A stretch of 64,000 nucleotides of DNA from Amphirosellinia nigrospora (Eukaryota > Ascomycota > Sordariomycetes > Xylariales > Xylariaceae). The stretch is from the NCBI GenBank assembly GCA_004123355.1, contig SCHM01000002.1, positions 8,591,569-8,655,568 of the forward strand, written 5' to 3'. A model generated the notes under the pieces. That model searched no databases. It was given only the letters and a program-made list of their open reading frames with translations, and was not told where the DNA came from. Positions 60,574-64,000 of this stretch are shown in pieces; positions within the stretch are counted from its first letter, which is position 1; each line of letters begins with the position of its first letter. The translations under genes were made by a program, and so were the position numbers.

Positions 60574-62034
60574 GGTGATGACAGAGGCGGGCCCCCAAAC
60601 GGGCCGTCTGCAGGTGTATGACCAGATTCAGGGCAAGTCGATCGGAGAATAGTAGACGGGTGGTTGATGTGGTTGTTGTTGCTCTGGATTATATCGCTTC
60701 GTCGAGATTCAAACGATCGTGGGGCATTCAATGTCGGTATCAGTATTGGTGGCCTTGCAAGTACACGTTATGGCGATGCCAGAGCCTTGGCCACTGCTAC
60801 ATACAGGTAGGTACCTTGCCCCTGCAGATAGCGTACCACGGATTAGGTTTAGCGCAATTACATAATACATATAGCATCATGATAAGTACAGCAGCACATG
60901 ATCCCTTAACAAAATAAAGTTTAGGCTGCCTTATTTTCTTGACTTGATTCCTTACGCCAGTGTTCTAGTTACAAACCCCTTTATATTTTCGCTCTAATAA
61001 CAGCAATATAAGTGCCTTATCAAACGCGAGACTGATTAAAACATCAATGTTTGCTACACCAACACCAATTGTTCTTAACCTAATGTTTGACCACCCAGCA
61101 TATCTACGAAGTTCGTTCCAAAGTTGTCTCAATCACGTTTTATGACAACGAAAGCAATAACCGCGCGAATAGTATAGAGAATAGTTTTCTATTCTAGAAG
61201 TAGGTAATCAATAAATAAATTGTTTGATAATGACTAATTAGACATGTTTACTCCGTGTTAAGTACCATAGTGTAGAAGTTTTATAAACCTGATAACTAGC
61301 CGCCAGTAGGTAGTATGGATGTATTATCGGAACCTCGATTGGCTTCAATCTTAAGCTATGCATTGAATGATTGCGATGATGGGCGAACGCAGCGGGGGGT
61401 CTCCTGTTGCAAAGCCCGGGCTGTCTTTAAACATATAGAAAATAAGGAGTCTGTGCCAGCAGTCCTTGAAAACGAGGATGCTGTTCGGAACGACTGGACT
61501 AAAGTACACGTGGCTATATTCATAATAACTTTATTAATGAGATGTTGCCATCCTTGCCAACCATCAGCCTAGACCACACTTAGCTGCTAGACGGAGGAAT
61601 TGATGCCAACCGCCTCGGACACTTTTAATAATTTGCAACATGCCGCTAGTCGCCGTCGTATCGTAGTCGGATCGGTATTCGGCCGCTCGTTGCCTGCTGG
61701 TGGGCGGAGTTCCCAAGTAATTGGCCTGAAGAGCTGAGGCCATGGAACTTGGATTAATAAGTTGAACGGTCTGAAGTCCGACCTGGTTGCATTCGTAGTG
61801 TGGTTATGCCTAGCCCGATTATAGTCATTATAGTCCACGTTTAGTTCGGTCTTGATACGATTTGAAACACATACGTGACATTTGTCCCGCATATAAAGTC
61901 TCTGGCATTAGCTCAACTTTTTAGTTTACAACGGCCACACCACTCAACTACCTACCTACCTCGGTAAAGATCGCAGCAACAAATACAGACACGCAACTTC
62001 TGATTCCTCTACCCGCTTACGTACTCAACTCATA
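60574..62034. other. 1.46-kb intergenic region with an AT-rich core
   Basis: The sequence from about 60840 to 61310 is clearly richer in A and T than its surroundings. An 85-codon open frame at 61315-61572 has no recognisable domain. CTACCTACCTACCTCGG at 61949-61965 lies just upstream of the MAPEG gene. No gene was called. Confidence 0.5.
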
Positions 62035-62548
62035 ATGTCTTTTGTTTTCGAAATTCCCAAGGAGTACGGGTAAGTTAGACTCTTAAAGTCACCTACTTCT
62101 ATGCCCTGGAGCTAACCTACTCGCCCACCCACAGCTACGTGCTGGCCGTCGCTACTTCGACGCTCTTCGTCAACACGTACCACAAGCTCCTGGTCTCGGC
62201 GGCGCGGAAAGCAAGCGGACTCAAGTACCCCATACCGTATGCGACGCAGGAGCAGGCGGACAAGGACCCCAAGGCGTATAAATTCAACCTGCGCAGCGCG
62301 CGCACGGCAACTTCGGCGAGAACCTCACCCCCTTTCTCACCGGCCTACTCGTCGCCGGCCTAGGCTATCCCCGCCAAGCTACTTGGGCCGGTACCGCTTG
62401 GGTCCTCGGCCGCTTTGCCTACGCCTACGCCTACACCAACTTTGGCCCGAACGGTCGCCTGCCTGGCTACGTCGTCTCCCAGACCGGCAAGCTCGCCGTC
62501 ACCATCATGGCTGTGTTGACATGCTGGAATATGGTGCAGGCTGCCTAG
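62035..62548 (+). CDS. MAPEG-family membrane protein (microsomal glutathione S-transferase 3-like)
   Basis: Membrane-associated proteins of eicosanoid and glutathione metabolism; in fungi probably a microsomal glutathione transferase or peroxidase of the ER. 149 residues. Starts MSFVFEIPKEYG, intron 62070-62134, then YVLAVATSTLFVNTYHKLLV, the first membrane helix. The family motif appears as FNPAQRAHGNFGENL, followed by helices TPFLTGLLVAGLGYP, TAWVLGRFAYAYAYT and LAVTIMAVLTCWNMVQAA. A one-base shift sits inside the motif, at the CC of the NP codons (about 62288, missing C); allowing for it gives exactly 150 codons with the stop. Confidence 0.9.
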
Positions 62549-63019
62549 AGCGGAAGCCATGTTTTGGGAGAGGGGAAACTTGTATATTATAAATTATGAA
62601 CACATGTGGGTTGTAGGATAACCAAAAAAAAAACAAAAACCCGAAATGCTTACCACTTGTACGCAAGGGCCGACATTTTCCTAATTGGTATGTGTATGTC
62701 ATCTATGAAGAAAAGTAATGGGTCAAACTGTAAATAGGACATATTTCAAGAAATAGAAGATCATCTCAACTACGTTGCAAATTGTCCAGGTATCTATATA
62801 TACTTTTACATATGATATACAGGCATAAGGCCGCGTCTCTAGTCGGGCACTGAATATCGTTCGTCTTGCCCAGCCACGTTGCGATCCCGGAAGTGGTGAT
62901 ATAAAGCCTGAAGCTAAGCAAAATATTGATCATACCGCCCAACTCCACCATGTCCAAACCTCTACGCCATAGGGTGTTTCCATTATTGTTATACAGCTTC
63001 AGACACTGTTTCCAGTACC
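62549..63019. other. 3' intergenic region, no gene seen
   Basis: About 470 bases between convergent genes, with an A-rich run at 62625-62639. No gene or repeat was recognised. Confidence 0.5.
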
Positions 63020-64000
63020 TCATATAGTTTCGTCGTCACTTAAATTTCTCCGCCGGCGCCTTCGCAGCTCCTTCATCGTCTCGTCTTCGTCGTCCTCAAT
63101 CGATCCCTGCGCGTCTTGCTCATTATTGAACGGAGTTCCCTGCGCCCATTCGTGGCCGTTATTCCCAAGTACTGTGATGTGGGAATTAGTGGTTGACTTC
63201 AAGCATAGAACCAAATCAAGAAAGGCGCGCCGCTGACATATTGTCAAATGGTGAGGGGTCAGAATAGAGATATTGTAAAACACTCACAGAAATCGCCAGG
63301 TATTTCATAGCTTGAAAGATCTCCTCGCCGGCGGGGATGATATTGTCGTTCGGAAGGAGAAACCCGTAACTCCCGGTATCTCTCAGCTTGATTTGATAGC
63401 TATAATGCGCGCTAAATTCATGGTAAAAATAGTCTATCGCGGACCCTCCTCTGGCTTCAACCAGCGGTCCGGCGGAGTTCAAGACGGCACCTTGACATGC
63501 CGATGCCACTGTATATAACTCTCCATTTGACAGCCTCATGTGTTTACCTAGATTCATAGCAACCTCTTCAAGGTTTTCCATATTGGGAGGCTGAACCTTG
63601 CAAGAAAATGAGTACGGCACAAGGATCTGCTGTGAATAAGAGTGTAGATCAAGATAGCCCACGAATTTAGAACCGTTGTCTGTCTCATTTCTGGCCCAGT
63701 CTGCCAATTGAGCAGCCTCGACGGCTTGAAAGGGTTCATCGCCGCCGTAGCTTTCCGAACAGGGTTCATTTTGGTGTTCTACCGAGTCCCATTGGAATGG
63801 AAAGGAATGGTCAAGATCAAACCCAGGACAATAGGACATTTTTGTTTTTTGTCGTGACTTGCGCCAGAGTCGATCCACCTCCCACGTATACTCATACCCA
63901 TCAGGATTGAGAACTGGGATGAAGACTAGATCGAAGTGTTCGAGGATCTTTTTGACTACGGGGTCCTTGTCGACGGATTGGATGAAGGACCAGGCGGCAT
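63020..64000 (-). CDS. ECM14: ECM14-like M14 metallocarboxypeptidase homologue (3' part, probably inactive)
   Basis: Partial: the N-terminal part lies beyond the right edge. M14 carboxypeptidase fold of the secreted/vacuolar Ecm14 group. Visible motifs are FIPVLNPDGYEYTWEVDRLW (substrate-binding Asn and Arg region), GYLDLHSYSQQILVPYSF (the third zinc ligand His in LHS), ARGGSAIDYFYHEFSAHYSY (containing the conserved Tyr region) and YQIKLRDTGSYGFLLP. In active enzymes the last motif has Glu where this has Lys (F-E-L-R-D-T-G type), so the general base is missing. That substitution is the known hallmark of Ecm14 pseudo-enzymes. An intron starts at 63172 on its low side, and its high end is 63283 or 63287 depending on the donor. 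The tail is charged (KELRRRRRRNLSDDETI). Confidence 0.88.

Noticed and set aside
61315-61572. A small gene in the AT-rich island
   Set aside because: 85 residues with no recognisable motif, no intron signals and atypical composition. Support is too weak.

Overview
This window is eukaryotic nuclear DNA from a filamentous ascomycete (Pezizomycotina, most likely Sordariomycetes). Genes carry short introns of about 50-200 bases with GT..AG ends and fungal branch points. The gene set (GPC1, SMC1, TFIIE-alpha, POL4, MDL1, calmodulin, TLG2, COX7A, clathrin light chain, RTT103, NatB, glutaminase A, SEC39, NDUFS5, OXNAD1, AP-1 gamma, MAPEG, ECM14) is typical of that group. The narrower placement rests on overall impression and on a CTAGGTA/GGTACC motif that recurs in the intergenic DNA; it is an inference.

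Layout from left to right: GPC1 (-), SMC1 (+), TFIIE-alpha (-), POL4 (+), a monoacylglycerol-lipase-like hydrolase (-), the mitochondrial ABC transporter MDL1 (-), calmodulin (-), the t-SNARE TLG2 (+), a mitochondrial PPR-type protein (-), COX7A (+), clathrin light chain (-), an RTT103-like CTD reader (+), an unrecognised coiled-coil protein (-), the NatB catalytic subunit (+), an SDR oxidoreductase (-), a secreted glutaminase A (+), an RRM/RGG protein (+), a large unrecognised disordered protein with a minisatellite (+), SEC39 (-), NDUFS5 (+), a DUF7918-type protein (+), an OXNAD1-like reductase (+), AP-1 gamma (-), a MAPEG protein (+) and the 3' part of an ECM14-like pseudo-carboxypeptidase (-). 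This is a housekeeping neighbourhood. Four genes serve vesicle traffic (TLG2, clathrin light chain, SEC39, AP-1 gamma) and several serve mitochondria (MDL1, PPR protein, COX7A, NDUFS5), but they are not arranged as one system.

The strongest pattern is technical or evolutionary. Almost every long coding region is interrupted by one-base shifts, nearly all at short homopolymer runs and nearly all a missing base. Thirty-four were resolved one by one across fourteen genes, and allowing for them brings each of those genes to a whole number of codons. The simplest reading is residual indel error in a long-read assembly, so these genes should not be called pseudogenes from this sequence.

I found no transposon, virus-like element, CRISPR array, rRNA or convincing tRNA gene, and no biosynthetic cluster. 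The most unusual non-coding structure is a trio of near-identical 19-base palindromes at about 13.5 kb. The most unusual gene is the roughly 1,040-residue unrecognised protein at 44.2-47.5 kb. I see no clear undescribed molecular system here.
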